64,000 bases of DNA from Ruegeria_B marisflavi (GCF_025673445.1 NZ_JAOVQN010000012.1:62001-126000), one strand, 5' to 3'. Shown: positions 1-8,233, counted from the stretch's first letter. Numbers and translations: made by a program. Notes: generated from the sequence alone by a model not told the origin.

Positions 1-2733
1 GGTTACCTGTTGTTCCTCGGCGATTCGTTCGGCGGCGGCCTGCATGGTTTCGCGGGCGGCCTCGGCCCGGGCCTCGGCGGCCGCCCGGCCCTCGCGCGCC
101 TCGGAGGCGAGTCGTGCCGCCTCACGCTCCGCCAAAGCGGCCTCGCGGTGTTTCGCCTCGCCTGCGGCGAGCCGATCCGCGGCCTCGGCTCTGCGAGTCT
201 CGGCAGTTTCGGTCTGTTCCGCCAGATCCTCGCGCGCCTCGGCGATTTCGCCGGGAACCTGCATCGCTTCGATCAACTCTTCCTCGGAGGCGGCCTTGCG
301 CTCTTCCAGCTCGGCGATGCGCTTGCCTGCGGTTTCCAAGCGGTGGCGCCAACCGCTGAGGTCCTTGGTCACCTCCTGGGCGCGCTTGGTGCGGGCCTCG
401 CCCTCGCGACGCACCTCGTCATGGCTGGAACGGTGCGTCAGCATTGTGATCCGCGCCGCCTCGACCGCGTGGCGGATATCCTCGACCGAGGAACGCGCTG
501 TACCAAGGTCACCCAGTTCCGCCAACCCGGCCTCGGCCTCGCGCAATTGCGCGCGGGCGGCCATCGCGTCTTCCTTGTGGCGAGTGACGGCAAGACCCAG
601 CGTTTCCAACCGTCCTTGCGCCAGATTGCGCTCGGCCTCGGCCCGGCTTTGGGCGCGGGCGGCGTCTGCCATCCGCTGATCTGCGGCACGGCGGGCCTCG
701 CGGGCCTGACGGTCGGCCTCGGTCACCTCGCGCAGGCGCTGCGACAGGCGGTCATGGGCGGCGCGCGCGCCTTCGGCGCGCGCGCTGACCTGCGCCAGTT
801 CCTGTTTCAGCGCCTCCAGCCGGTTGAGCTGTTCCAGCCGCATCGCCGCCGCACTGGGGGCGTCCTGTGCCCAGGCGCGGAACCCGTCCCACCGCCACAG
901 ATCGCCTTCGAGACTGACCAGCCGCTGACCGGGTTTGAGCGCCGCCTGTAGGCGGGCCCCGGTGGCTGCATCGACCAGACCAATCTGCGCGATGCGGCGG
1001 CTCAGCCGGTCGGGACCGGAGACATGCAGCGCCAGCGGCTCTGCGCCCTCCGGCAAAGGCTGACCCTGGTCGTAATCGGGCAGGTCGAGCCAGCCCGACG
1101 GCCCTTCGCCCTCGACCAACGGCGCGCGCAGGTCATCGGCCAATGCCGCGCCCAGCGCTTTTTCATAGCCCGGCTGCACCCGCATAAGGTCAAGCACCTG
1201 ACCGCCCTCGGCGGTGTCTCGTTCGACCAGTTTGGCCAGTGCGCCGGTCTCGGCGCGGATGGCGCCCAGCTCGCCCTCGGCCTCGGAGAGCTGCGCGCGG
1301 GCCTCGGCCTCGCGGGCCTGGGTCTCGCCGCGCAGCTCGTCGGCGGCGGCCAGCGCCTCTTCCGCAGCCTCGGCTGCCTCGGTGGCCTCTTCGGCGGCAC
1401 TCTCGGCCCCCTCATAAGCTTCGCCCGCGCGATCCAGCGCCGCATGGGCTTCTTCGACCGCGCTTCGGGCGCGGGTCTCCTCGGCCTCCGAGCGGGCCAG
1501 CGTTTTGCGGCTGTCCTCGACCAGGCGCTGCGCCGACTGGTGGCGGGCGGCCAGCCGCGCCACATCCTCGGTCACCTGGCTCAGGTGATCCTCGCGCTCT
1601 TGCAGGACAGCGGCCGCCTCGCGCGCCAGTTCCGCCGCCTCGGCCAGCCGGTCGGCATGGCCGGCGCCAGCCTTGGCCAGTTCGCGCGCCTCCCATTCCA
1701 GCCGCTCGATCGTGTCGCCCGCGTCGCGGTTCAGCCCTGTCTCACGCTCGATATCGCGGCCCAGCTGGGCGATCCGCGCAGTCAGAACCTCGATCTGCTG
1801 GCGGGCGCGCTGCTCCTGATCATTGAGCGTGTCGCGCTGCACATGCAAACGCTGAAGCACCGCTCCGGCAATCGCCTCTTCCTCGCGCAGCGCAGGCAGC
1901 GCCGCCTCGGTCTCTGAGCGCAGTGTCTCGGCCTGCCGCACCGCCGCCTCGGCGCGCGCTGCATCCAGGGTGCGGTGGCGCAACACCTCCTCGGCCCGGG
2001 CGCGCGCCTCGTCGGCATCTCGCCAGCGGCGATAGAGCAGCTGACCCTCGGCCAGGCGCAGCTGTTCGCCGATCTCGCGATAGCGCGCCGCCTGCCGGGC
2101 CTGCCGCGCCAGCTGCGCCAGCTGAGTGCCCAGCTGTTCCAGCACGTCGTCGACGCGGGTCAGGTTGGTTTCGGTGCCCTTCAGCTTCAGCTCGGCCTCG
2201 TGGCGACGCTGGTAGAGGCCCGAGATCCCCGCCGCCTCTTCCAGGATACGGCGGCGAGAGGTGGGTTTGGCGTTGATCAGTTCGGCAATCTGCCCCTGCC
2301 GCACCAGAGCAGGCGAATGCGCCCCAGTCGATGCATCGGCAAACAGGATCTGGATGTCGCGGGCGCGCACATCCTTGCCATTGACCTTATAGGCACTGCC
2401 CACGTCACGGGTGATGCGGCGCACGATTTCCAGTTGGTCGGAATCGTTGAACCCCGAGGGCGCCAGCCGCTCGGAGTTGTCCAGCAACAGCGTCACCTCG
2501 GCAAAGTTGCGCGCCGGGCGCGAGGAGGCCCCGGCAAAGATCACATCCTCCATGCCCCCGCCGCGCATCGCCTTGGGGCGGTTCTCGCCCATCACCCAGC
2601 GCAGTGCCTCCAGCAGGTTGGATTTCCCGCACCCGTTCGGGCCAACAACGCCAGTCAACCCGTCCGCGATGATCAGATCGGTCGGGTCAACAAAGCTCTT
2701 GAAGCCGTTCAGTTTGAGGCGCGTGAAACGCAA
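1..2733 (-). CDS. smc: Chromosome segregation protein SMC (N-terminal 911 residues; C-terminus beyond left edge)
   Basis: SMC ATPase that compacts and helps segregate the chromosome with ScpA/ScpB. The protein opens with RFTRLKLNGFKSFVDP, followed by the Walker A motif GPNGCGKSN at about residues 31-39. A very long Ala/Glu/Arg-rich coiled coil follows. A globular hinge lies at roughly residues 500-650 (nucleotides about 780-1230), after which the return coiled coil runs off the window. The start is TTG at 2733, because the conserved N-terminus begins there and no in-frame ATG precedes it. About 240 residues, including the signature and Walker B motifs, are missing at the edge if family length (about 1150) holds. 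The antisense reading frames here are high-GC shadows. Confidence 0.95.
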   Translation of the reverse strand, partial: MRFTRLKLNGFKSFVDPTDLIIADGLTGVVGPNGCGKSNLLEALRWVMGENRPKAMRGGGMEDVIFAGASSRPARNFAEVTLLLDNSERLAPSGFNDSDQLEIVRRITRDVGSAYKVNGKDVRARDIQILFADASTGAHSPALVRQGQIAELINAKPTSRRRILEEAAGISGLYQRRHEAELKLKGTETNLTRVDDVLEQLGTQLAQLARQARQAARYREIGEQLRLAEGQLLYRRWRDADEARARAEEVLRHRTLDAARAEAAVRQAETLRSETEAALPALREEEAIAGAVLQRLHVQRDTLNDQEQRARQQIEVLTARIAQLGRDIERETGLNRDAGDTIERLEWEARELAKAGAGHADRLAEAAELAREAAAVLQEREDHLSQVTEDVARLAARHQSAQRLVEDSRKTLARSEAEETRARSAVEEAHAALDRAGEAYEGAESAAEEATEAAEAAEEALAAADELRGETQAREAEARAQLSEAEGELGAIRAETGALAKLVERDTAEGGQVLDLMRVQPGYEKALGAALADDLRAPLVEGEGPSGWLDLPDYDQGQPLPEGAEPLALHVSGPDRLSRRIAQIGLVDAATGARLQAALKPGQRLVSLEGDLWRWDGFRAWAQDAPSAAAMRLEQLNRLEALKQELAQVSARAEGARAAHDRLSQRLREVTEADRQAREARRAADQRMADAARAQSRAEAERNLAQGRLETLGLAVTRHKEDAMAARAQLREAEAGLAELGDLGTARSSVEDIRHAVEAARITMLTHRSSHDEVRREGEARTKRAQEVTKDLSGWRHRLETAGKRIAELEERKAASEEELIEAMQVPGEIAEAREDLAEQTETAETRRAEAADRLAAGEAKHREAALAEREAARLASEAREGRAAAEARAEAARETMQAAAERIAEEQQVT

Positions 2734-2828
2734 AGGCGTGCTTTCGTGATTCCTGTGTCGGATCAGACTGCATGCCCCAGTTGCCCTCTGTCAACGCCAG
2801 ACCCCTGCATCTGGATGATTCTCAGAGG

Positions 2829-2837
2829 TTATCCACA
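2829..2837 (+). promoter_or_regulatory. Perfect DnaA-box match upstream of smc
   Basis: TTATCCACA, the consensus DnaA box, lies between the lipoprotein gene and the smc start. A single 9-mer is expected by chance about once per two windows of this size, so this is only suggestive. Its intergenic position ahead of a chromosome-segregation gene is the reason for listing it. Confidence 0.25.
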
Positions 2838-2856
2838 ATATCTGGCGGCACACTGC

Positions 2857-3261
2857 TCAGTATGGCGTGCATTCGAAGTCGACATAACGGGTTTGCGTCG
2901 GTCGCTGCGCCCATTGGTCGATCTCGATACAATCGAAGCGAAGGACAGACACGGGCAACACCCAGTCCAAAGACCGCGTACCGCAGTCCAGAATGCCCAA
3001 GGCCACCGATTGATCCCCCAGCACGCCTTCGACCCGACAGCCCGAGACCTGGGCCATCGCAAAAGCCGCCCGGTCCCGGATCGGGCCGAACCGTGGCGCG
3101 TACTGCGGGTTCAGGCGGATCGCTTCCGCCAGATTGCCCCGCACTCGAACGTCGAACAGACTGCCGCCCACGTCCACGCTAGTAGCGGGCAGACCACGAA
3201 GCTCCGGACCCGGCTGAGAGCACCCGACCAGAACGATAAGAAGCAGAGACAAGCGGATCAT
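2857..3261 (-). CDS. Small lipoprotein of unknown function
   Basis: A 134-residue protein. The ATG at 3261 gives MIRLSLLLIVLVGC, a short signal peptide ending in a lipobox (LVGC), so it should be lipid-anchored after signal peptidase II cleavage; an upstream GTG at 3276 would only lengthen the signal. The mature part has three further cysteines (one at SGCR, one at DCGT, one near the C-terminus at ECTPY) and no domain I recognise. It lies upstream of smc on the same strand with a 123-bp gap, so co-transcription is possible but there is no functional hint. Confidence 0.75.
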   Translation of the reverse strand: MIRLSLLLIVLVGCSQPGPELRGLPATSVDVGGSLFDVRVRGNLAEAIRLNPQYAPRFGPIRDRAAFAMAQVSGCRVEGVLGDQSVALGILDCGTRSLDWVLPVSVLRFDCIEIDQWAQRPTQTRYVDFECTPY

Positions 3262-3298
3262 GCCAGAGACTGGCACGACAAGCCTTAAGCATTCGTTG

Positions 3299-4519
3299 TC
3301 AGCTGGCGAGTTTCCCTTCTCGCAACAGCACTCCCAAACGCTTCATCCCCTCCTCGATCGTCGGCTCAGACGCGCAAGAGAAACTGAGACGCAAGCTGTT
3401 CGCCCCGGACCCATCGGCGAAAAAGGCGCGGCCCGGCACAAAAGCAACCTTGACCGATTCCAGCGACCGCGCCAACAGAGCGGCTCCGTCCTGTCCCTCT
3501 GGCAAGGTAAGCCAGACAAACATACCGCCTTCGGGCTGGGTCCAGGTGACACCGTCCGGCATGTGACGGGCCAGTGCATCCAGCATCGCATCGCGCCTGC
3601 GTTGGTAGACGGAACGCAATTCGGCGACATGGCTGTCGAACAGGCGTTCGGCGACGGTATGAATGGCAATCTGGTTGATGCTGGACGAATGCAGGTCTGC
3701 TGCCTGTTTCAACAGGACCAGTTGCCGGATTACCGGCTGGGGGGCAACCACCCATCCCACGCGCAATCCCGGTGACAATGTCTTGGAGAAGGACCCGCAA
3801 TAGATCGTTCGGCAAGCCTCGATCGTCCCCTTGCGCGCGATCTCGAGCGCCAGGATCGGTGGCACCGGCGCGCCGTCATAACGCAGCGCCTGATAGGCCG
3901 CGTCTTCGATTACCGCGCAATCCATCGTCTCGGCCTGATCCAACAAACGTTCCCGCCCGGCGTGGTCGACCGTTTCACCGGTTGGGTTGGAGAAATCTGC
4001 CGAGAGATATGCGAATTTGATGCGCCCGCCCGCGGCTTCGGCCGCCGCAATGTAATCGGCCGGGGCACGATTTGTACCGATCCGCAGGCGGTCATAGACC
4101 GGCTCATACGCGTTGAACGCCGCCAAAGCCCCCAGATAGGTCGGCCAGCCAACCAGCGCCGTATCGCCTGGCGAGAGGAACAACTTGCCTAGGTAGTCCA
4201 GTGCCTGCTGAGAGCCAGAGGTGATCAGGATATTGTCCACCGTACATGGCACACCGATGGTTTCCATGTGATTGACGAGCCAGCGGCGCAACGGCAGGTA
4301 TCCCTCGCTGACCGAATATTGCAGCGCCTGCGCCTGGCGCGACGGTGTCAACGCCTCGGAGAACGCCTTCGAAAAAGCCTCGGCGGGAAACAGCGACGGA
4401 TCGGGGATGCCACCGGCGAAGGACAGGATGTCGGGCTGATCCAGCAGCTTCAACAACTCGCGTATCTCTGACGCTTTCAACCGCGCGGCGCGGGTTGCGA
4501 ATATCTGTTCAAGGGTCAT
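3299..4519 (-). CDS. PLP-dependent aminotransferase, class I/II (LysN/2-aminoadipate-like)
   Basis: Fold-type I aminotransferase of 406 residues. Visible landmarks are SFAGGIPDPSLFP near residue 33, SNPTG at 177-181, the cofactor-binding region IEDAAY at 204-209, and the Schiff-base lysine K246 in GSFSKTLSPGLR. The SFAGG..P...FP opening is typical of the group containing 2-aminoadipate/kynurenine aminotransferases and MocR C-domains; the amino donor cannot be read from sequence. The ATG at 4519 is preferred over GTG at 4525 because GGAGGA sits at proper spacing before it. The gene is divergent from a FadR-type regulator, its likely controller. The old label valine-pyruvate or MocR-like transaminase is equally possible. 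Confidence 0.88.
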   Translation of the reverse strand: MTLEQIFATRAARLKASEIRELLKLLDQPDILSFAGGIPDPSLFPAEAFSKAFSEALTPSRQAQALQYSVSEGYLPLRRWLVNHMETIGVPCTVDNILITSGSQQALDYLGKLFLSPGDTALVGWPTYLGALAAFNAYEPVYDRLRIGTNRAPADYIAAAEAAGGRIKFAYLSADFSNPTGETVDHAGRERLLDQAETMDCAVIEDAAYQALRYDGAPVPPILALEIARKGTIEACRTIYCGSFSKTLSPGLRVGWVVAPQPVIRQLVLLKQAADLHSSSINQIAIHTVAERLFDSHVAELRSVYQRRRDAMLDALARHMPDGVTWTQPEGGMFVWLTLPEGQDGAALLARSLESVKVAFVPGRAFFADGSGANSLRLSFSCASEPTIEEGMKRLGVLLREGKLAS

Positions 4520-4570
4520 GGTCACTCCTCCACCGTCGCCGCGACCGTAAGACAGCCCAAAACAAAGTCA

Positions 4571-4629
4571 ATATTGCTGACCATTATTACAAGAGACGTG
4601 AACTTGCGCCGGTCATCCACCAGCAATAT
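4571..4629. promoter_or_regulatory. Inverted repeat between aminotransferase and FadR-type regulator
   Basis: ATATTGCTG at 4571-4579 is repeated in inverted orientation as CAGCAATAT at 4621-4629, a perfect 9-bp pair with 41 bp between the arms. The spacing is too wide for one dimer site but would suit two sites for one regulator. The region is AT-rich and must contain both divergent promoters. Binding by the adjacent GntR/FadR protein is an inference. Confidence 0.35.
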
Positions 4630-4664
4630 GTTTTCCAACACAGATAAAGGGACATTCGAAGTAA

Positions 4665-5435
4665 ATGCCGTTTCAAAAGGTCCAGTCCGAGAAACTCTCG
4701 ACTTCGGTGGTGCGCCAGATCGAACAATTGATCCTCAGGGGCATCCTGCGGCCGGGCGAACGCCTGCCTGCCGAACGCGACCTGGCCGAGCGGCTGGGAG
4801 TGTCGCGTCCGTCATTGCGCGACGCGGTGGCCGAGTTGCAATGCGAAGGTCTCCTGACGACCAAGGCTGGCTCGGGGATCTACGTGGCCGAAGTGCTGGG
4901 GAATGCTTTTTCACCCGCGTTGACCCGCCTGTTTGCGTCCCATGACGAAGCGATGTTCGACTACCTCTCGTTCCGCCGAGATATGGAAGGGCTGGCGGCA
5001 GAGCGCGCCGCCCGGCTGGGATCGGAAAGTGACCTGAAAGTGATCCAGGCCATTTTCGACAAGATGGTCGAGGCCCAAAAACGCAGCAAGGGTGACGAAG
5101 AAGCGCGCCTGGATGCCGAATTCCACATGGCGATCATCGAAGCCAGCCACAATGTGGTGATGTTGCACATGCTGCGCTCGATGTTCGACCTGCTCCGGCA
5201 GGGGGTTTTCTACAACAGGCAGATCATGTTCCACCAGCGCACGACGCGTGAAGCAATCTTGGACCAGCATCGTGTGATCAACAACGCGCTTCAAGAGCGT
5301 GATCCGGCGGGCGCCCGGGCCGCAGTCGAAGCGCATCTGAGCTATGTCGAGATGTGTCTTGCCGACCAGAAGAAGGCGGAAAAGAATGAGGCCATTGCCC
5401 GCCAGCGCCTGGAGCATGAAAACGCAAGACTCTGA
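4665..5435 (+). CDS. GntR-family transcriptional regulator, FadR subfamily (FCD domain)
   Basis: A 256-residue repressor/activator. The N-terminal winged helix occupies about residues 5-75, with the hallmark PAERDLAERLGVSRPSLRDA and the wing GSGIYV. An all-helical FCD ligand domain follows (about 95-220); it carries the usual spread of Asp/His residues that bind a metal and a small carboxylate (ARLDAEFHMAI, and HRVINNAL later). The tail is charged. It is divergent from the aminotransferase gene, so it probably senses the substrate or product of that pathway. Its 3' end faces the ATP synthase operon and they share a terminator. Confidence 0.88.
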   Translation: MPFQKVQSEKLSTSVVRQIEQLILRGILRPGERLPAERDLAERLGVSRPSLRDAVAELQCEGLLTTKAGSGIYVAEVLGNAFSPALTRLFASHDEAMFDYLSFRRDMEGLAAERAARLGSESDLKVIQAIFDKMVEAQKRSKGDEEARLDAEFHMAIIEASHNVVMLHMLRSMFDLLRQGVFYNRQIMFHQRTTREAILDQHRVINNALQERDPAGARAAVEAHLSYVEMCLADQKKAEKNEAIARQRLEHENARL

Positions 5436-5451
5436 CCCTGCTGTCACAAAA

Positions 5452-5480
5452 AGAAACCCGGATCGACGACCCGGGTTTCT
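5452..5480 (-). terminator. Rho-independent terminator of the F0 operon
   Basis: AGAAACCCGG (5452-5461) pairs perfectly with CCGGGTTTCT (5471-5480) around a 9-nt loop. On the minus strand the stem is followed by a T-rich run (TTTCTTTTTG), as expected for termination after atpF. It lies between convergent genes and may also stop the FadR-type gene, although the plus-strand tail is weaker. Confidence 0.85.
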
Positions 5481-5502
5481 CTGTTACAGATTTCTTCTGC
5501 GC

Positions 5503-6063
5503 TCAGTGCAGCTTTGCGCCAACGTCTGCGATCGAGGCCTCGATCAGCTTGTTCGCTTCGGCAGCGGTCATCTGCTTGGCAATCACGTCACCTGCAGCAG
5601 CGACAGCCACCGCGATGGCACGGTCGCGCACGTCGCGGATCGCAGCAGCCTCAGCCGAGGCTATCTGGTCCTGAGCCGCAGCCAACCGGCGGGCGATCGA
5701 CGCTTCAAGGTCCACCTTGGCTTGTTCGGCCGCACGCATGGCTTCGTCCTTGGCAGCGGCAACGATGGCGTTGGCCTGCCCCTGGACTTCCTTCTGCTTG
5801 CGCTCGTACGATGCCAGAAGGGCCTGAGCTTCTTCCCGCAGTTTACGGGCTTCTTCCAGGTCCGACTTGATGCCTTCGGAGCGCTTGTCCAGTGCCCCGC
5901 CGATCATCGACGGTACCTTGAAATAGAACAGGACCGCAATAAAGACGAGGAACGCGATGGTCACCACGAAATCGGTGTTCTTCAGCGAAAAGAACGGACC
6001 GCTTGCGGCTAGCGCCGGGCTGGCGAAACCTGCTGTCAGGACAAGGGCGAGAATGTTACGCAT
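5503..6063 (-). CDS. atpF: F0F1 ATP synthase subunit b
   Basis: Peripheral-stalk subunit, 186 residues, last gene of the F0 operon. It begins with a signal-like leader (MRNILALVLTAGFASPALA), then one membrane helix at about 33-50 (FVVTIAFLVFIAVLFYF), then a long Ala/Glu/Lys-rich helix (55-185) that dimerises in a coiled coil and reaches F1. The cleavable-looking leader before the membrane anchor is typical of rhodobacterial b subunits. It is separated by 5 bp from the b' gene, and the two should form a b/b' heterodimer as in photosynthetic bacteria and other alphaproteobacteria. No F1 genes are in this window, matching the split F0/F1 operons of the class. Confidence 0.95.
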   Translation of the reverse strand: MRNILALVLTAGFASPALAASGPFFSLKNTDFVVTIAFLVFIAVLFYFKVPSMIGGALDKRSEGIKSDLEEARKLREEAQALLASYERKQKEVQGQANAIVAAAKDEAMRAAEQAKVDLEASIARRLAAAQDQIASAEAAAIRDVRDRAIAVAVAAAGDVIAKQMTAAEANKLIEASIADVGAKLH

Positions 6064-6068
6064 GTCGC

Positions 6069-6614
6069 TTATCCTTTCATCCGGGCTTCGACGGCACCGG
6101 CGACGGTCGCGTCATCGGCCTGGCCACCCAGCACGTTCACCAATTCGCCAGCGGTATCCTTGGCAACCGCCTCGATGCTTTCCAGCGCCCCTGCCCGGAT
6201 CTCGGCAATCGCCTTCTCCGATTCAGCGGCTTTGGCGGCAATTTCCGCGTCTGCCTTGGCGATGGCCTCGTTCAGCTCCGCCTGAATCTCGGCGCGGGCT
6301 TCACCGGCGATACGCTGTGCTTCGGCGCGGGCTTCGGCCAGTGCCTTGGTATAGGCTTCTTCCGCTGCAAGCGCCTTGGCCTTCAGGTCTTCGGCAGCGG
6401 CGAGGTCGTTTGTGATGGTCCCCTGCCGTTCGGCCAGGATTGCCGCGATACGCGGCAGGGCCACGCGCGACAGGACCAGAAAGACGACGACCAGCGTGAT
6501 GACAAGCCAGAAGATCTGGTTCGGGAACCAGTCGAAACAGAGCTGCGGCATACCAATGGCAGAGCCATGGGAATCGACGCAGGTGCTGACAGCTCCGGTA
6601 TGTTCAGTCGCCAT
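6069..6614 (-). CDS. atpF': F0F1 ATP synthase subunit b'
   Basis: Second, diverged peripheral-stalk subunit, 181 residues (called atpG or atpX in some rhodobacterial annotations). About 24 residues of cytoplasmic or periplasmic leader with one Cys precede FDWFPNQIFWLVITLVVVFLVL, the single membrane anchor at about 27-48. The rest is a long charged helix rich in Ala, Glu and Lys. The start ATG at 6614 is preceded by GGAGG. It follows the c-subunit gene after an 86-bp spacer that contains two hairpins, which may explain how c is made in excess over b and b'. Confidence 0.93.
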   Translation of the reverse strand: MATEHTGAVSTCVDSHGSAIGMPQLCFDWFPNQIFWLVITLVVVFLVLSRVALPRIAAILAERQGTITNDLAAAEDLKAKALAAEEAYTKALAEARAEAQRIAGEARAEIQAELNEAIAKADAEIAAKAAESEKAIAEIRAGALESIEAVAKDTAGELVNVLGGQADDATVAGAVEARMKG

Positions 6615-6631
6615 GTTGTCCTCCGTCGGAA

Positions 6632-6676
6632 CGTTGTCTTTACAACAGGTGGGCCGCTATGGCTTGGGCCCACCTG
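6632..6676 (-). promoter_or_regulatory. Double hairpin between atpE and atpF'
   Basis: CAGGTGGGCC (6646-6655) and GGCCCACCTG (6667-6676) form a perfect 10-bp stem with an 11-nt loop. Immediately next to it GTTGT/ACAAC (6632-6645) forms a second small stem with a 4-nt loop. Both lie after the c-subunit stop and before the b' ribosome site on the minus-strand transcript. There is no T-run, so partial termination, RNase protection or translational control is more likely than full termination. Confidence 0.6.
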
Positions 6677-6700
6677 CGCGTAAGGATCAGGTTCCGCGAA

Positions 6701-6925
6701 TTAGACGGCGAACATCAGCAGCAGAGCGACGAGGAACGCGAAGATCCCCAGAGCTTCTGCGAATGCGATGCCGATGAACAGGGTCGCGGTTTGCGACGCG
6801 GCGGCCGAAGGGTTGCGCAGGGCGCCGGCCAGGAAGTTGCCGGCCACGTTGCCCACACCGATTGCGGCTGCGCCGGAACCGATTGCTGCCAGGCCTGCGC
6901 CGATATGTGCGAGATCGCCTTCCAT
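6701..6925 (-). CDS. atpE: F0F1 ATP synthase subunit c
   Basis: Proton-translocating ring subunit, 74 residues, two membrane helices joined by the polar loop RNP (37-39). The essential ion-carrying carboxylate is Glu57 in FIGIAFAEALGIF of helix 2; helix 1 carries the Gly/Ala repeat (GAGLAAIGSGAAAIG) that packs the ring. The start is ATG at 6925 with an excellent AAGGAG site; a longer reading frame upstream to 7003 lacks support. It sits between subunit a and b' with a stem-loop on each side. The residue set indicates a proton, not sodium, enzyme. Confidence 0.97.
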   Translation of the reverse strand: MEGDLAHIGAGLAAIGSGAAAIGVGNVAGNFLAGALRNPSAAASQTATLFIGIAFAEALGIFAFLVALLLMFAV

Positions 6926-6977
6926 GATGTGTCTCCTTACGATTGGAAGTTGAATGTCAGAGTTATCAGTTGCGTAG

Positions 6978-6996
6978 GGTGGGCAGTTTGCCCACC
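6978..6996 (-). promoter_or_regulatory. Hairpin between atpB and atpE
   Basis: GGTGGGCA (6978-6985) pairs with TGCCCACC (6989-6996) around a 3-nt loop. It begins 7 bp beyond the atpB stop and about 50 bp before the atpE start in the transcript. With the hairpins after atpE, it would leave the c-subunit message bracketed by structure, a plausible means of setting its high stoichiometry. Confidence 0.5.
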
Positions 6997-7002
6997 GCTG
7001 CA

Positions 7003-7773
7003 TTAGTGATGCGGGTGCAGCGCGTCCTTGAGGTACACGCAGGTCAGGATGGTGAACACGTAGGCCTGGATAAAGGCCACCAGCACCTCGAGACCGTACA
7101 TCGCGGTGATCGCCAGGACCGAAACCGGGCTGATCGCGGCGATGGCGGCAAAGCCTGCGAACACCTTGATCACCGCGTGGCCCGCCATGACGTTACCGGC
7201 AAGACGAATGGAGTGGCTGACCGGACGCACGAAGTAGGAAATCAGTTCGATGATCGCCAGAACCGGGCGCAGCGCCAGAGGCGCGCTCGACACCCAGAAA
7301 AGGCTCAGGAAGCCGGCACCGTTCTTGACGAAACCCAGGATGGTCACGGTCAGGAACACCGCCAACGCCAGCACCACGGTCACCGCAAAATGCGAGGTGG
7401 TGGTAAACGACTTGGGCAGCAGGCCCAGGAAGTTGGCGGTCACGATGAACATGAACAGCGTCATGACATAGGGGAAGTATTTCACCCCGTCCTTGCCGCA
7501 GATGTCCTCGACCATCTTGTAGATGAAACCATAGGCCAGTTCCGCGATCGACTGCATGCGGCCCGGAACGATGGCGCGCTTCGAGGTGCTCAGCACCAGC
7601 AGGCCGATGATCGCCAGCACCGCCAGACCCATCCACAGGGTCGAGTTGGTAATGGTGAACATGCCCACCGCGCCGTCGCCGAACAGCGGCTTGACGATGA
7701 ACTGATCCATCGGGTGGAAGACCAGGCTACCACCCTCTGCTGCCTTGTCTGCGGCCTGTGCTTCGCTTGCCAC
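7003..7773 (-). CDS. atpB: F0F1 ATP synthase subunit a
   Basis: Stator channel subunit, 256 residues, multi-pass membrane protein. The essential arginine lies in SIRLAGNVMAGH in the penultimate-helix region, and the C-terminal helices (GLEVLVAFIQAYVFTIL) are conserved. The apparent start is GTG at 7773, three bases after the atpI stop, with GAGAGG upstream; the next Met (about residue 22, MDQFIVKPLF) would lose a variable tail only. It works with the c ring to translocate protons and is co-transcribed with atpI and atpE. Confidence 0.95.
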   Translation of the reverse strand: MASEAQAADKAAEGGSLVFHPMDQFIVKPLFGDGAVGMFTITNSTLWMGLAVLAIIGLLVLSTSKRAIVPGRMQSIAELAYGFIYKMVEDICGKDGVKYFPYVMTLFMFIVTANFLGLLPKSFTTTSHFAVTVVLALAVFLTVTILGFVKNGAGFLSLFWVSSAPLALRPVLAIIELISYFVRPVSHSIRLAGNVMAGHAVIKVFAGFAAIAAISPVSVLAITAMYGLEVLVAFIQAYVFTILTCVYLKDALHPHH

Positions 7774-7775
7774 GT

Positions 7776-8120
7776 CTAGTCCCTCTCGTCTCTCTCGGCC
7801 TTTGCCTTCGCGGCTTCAGCCTCTGTCTTCGCCTGGATTTCGCGCGCACTGCGGAGCATGACATTCACCCCGGCGGCAAGACCTAGCAATGTGAACAGCA
7901 CCAGGAAGATCGGGATCGTCCCGAACAGGCTGTCCAGCCCGTACCCAATGCCAAATCCGATCCCCAGACCGGAAACCATCTCGATCACCATGCGCCAGGC
8001 CAATTCGCCCTGGGCATGGCTTGCATCCGCGCGTTTCTCGGTCTTGCTTCCGGCCTTCTTGGCCGCCGCGATCCGCGCCTCCAGCTGCGTCAGCCGCTGC
8101 TTTTGGTCGTCTTCGGTCAC
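7776..8120 (-). CDS. atpI: ATP synthase assembly protein AtpI
   Basis: Small F0 accessory protein, 114 residues from GTG at 8120 (the GGGAG site favours this over the in-frame GTG at 8135). A charged N-terminus of about 45 residues is followed by two membrane helices (MVIEMVSGLGIGFGIGYGLD and IPIFLVLFTLLGLAAGVNVML) and a lysine/alanine-rich tail. AtpI proteins assist c-ring assembly or magnesium/calcium supply; the short alphaproteobacterial type is seen here as the first gene of the operon. It overlaps nothing and is 2 bp from atpB. Confidence 0.85.
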   Translation of the reverse strand: MTEDDQKQRLTQLEARIAAAKKAGSKTEKRADASHAQGELAWRMVIEMVSGLGIGFGIGYGLDSLFGTIPIFLVLFTLLGLAAGVNVMLRSAREIQAKTEAEAAKAKAERDERD

Positions 8121-8149
8121 GGGCGGAACTCCCACGCAGTGTTGGCACT

Positions 8150-8178
8150 CTGCTAAGGGGCAAGTGCCTCGGAGTCAA
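8150..8178 (-). promoter_or_regulatory. Possible promoter of the F0 operon
   Basis: On the minus strand TTGACT (8173-8178) and TAGCAG (8150-8155) are separated by 17 bp, about 30 bp ahead of the atpI start. The -35 box is good and the -10 box weak. A small inverted repeat, GGCACT/AGTGCC (8144-8149 and 8163-8168), flanks the -10 region. Confidence 0.3.
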
Positions 8179-8215
8179 CGCCGCAGTGCCGACCTCTATT
8201 ATCCAAGCAAGCGGC

Positions 8216-8233
8216 TGTTTTTATTGAAAAACA
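8216..8233. promoter_or_regulatory. AT-rich palindrome between atpI and the ArsR-type gene
   Basis: TGTTTTT (8216-8222) and AAAAACA (8227-8233) flank ATTG, an 18-bp dyad in the divergent intergenic region. It lies 52 bp upstream of the first possible start of the ArsR-type regulator, a fitting place for an autoregulatory operator. A weak terminator is the alternative. Confidence 0.35.

Noticed and set aside
10..951. Long plus-strand reading frame opposite smc (and similar ones at 1024-1917 and 1975-3288)
   Set aside because: High-GC coiled-coil genes produce open frames on the opposite strand; the minus-strand SMC sequence is unambiguous and the products here are low-complexity Arg/Gly/Leu-rich.
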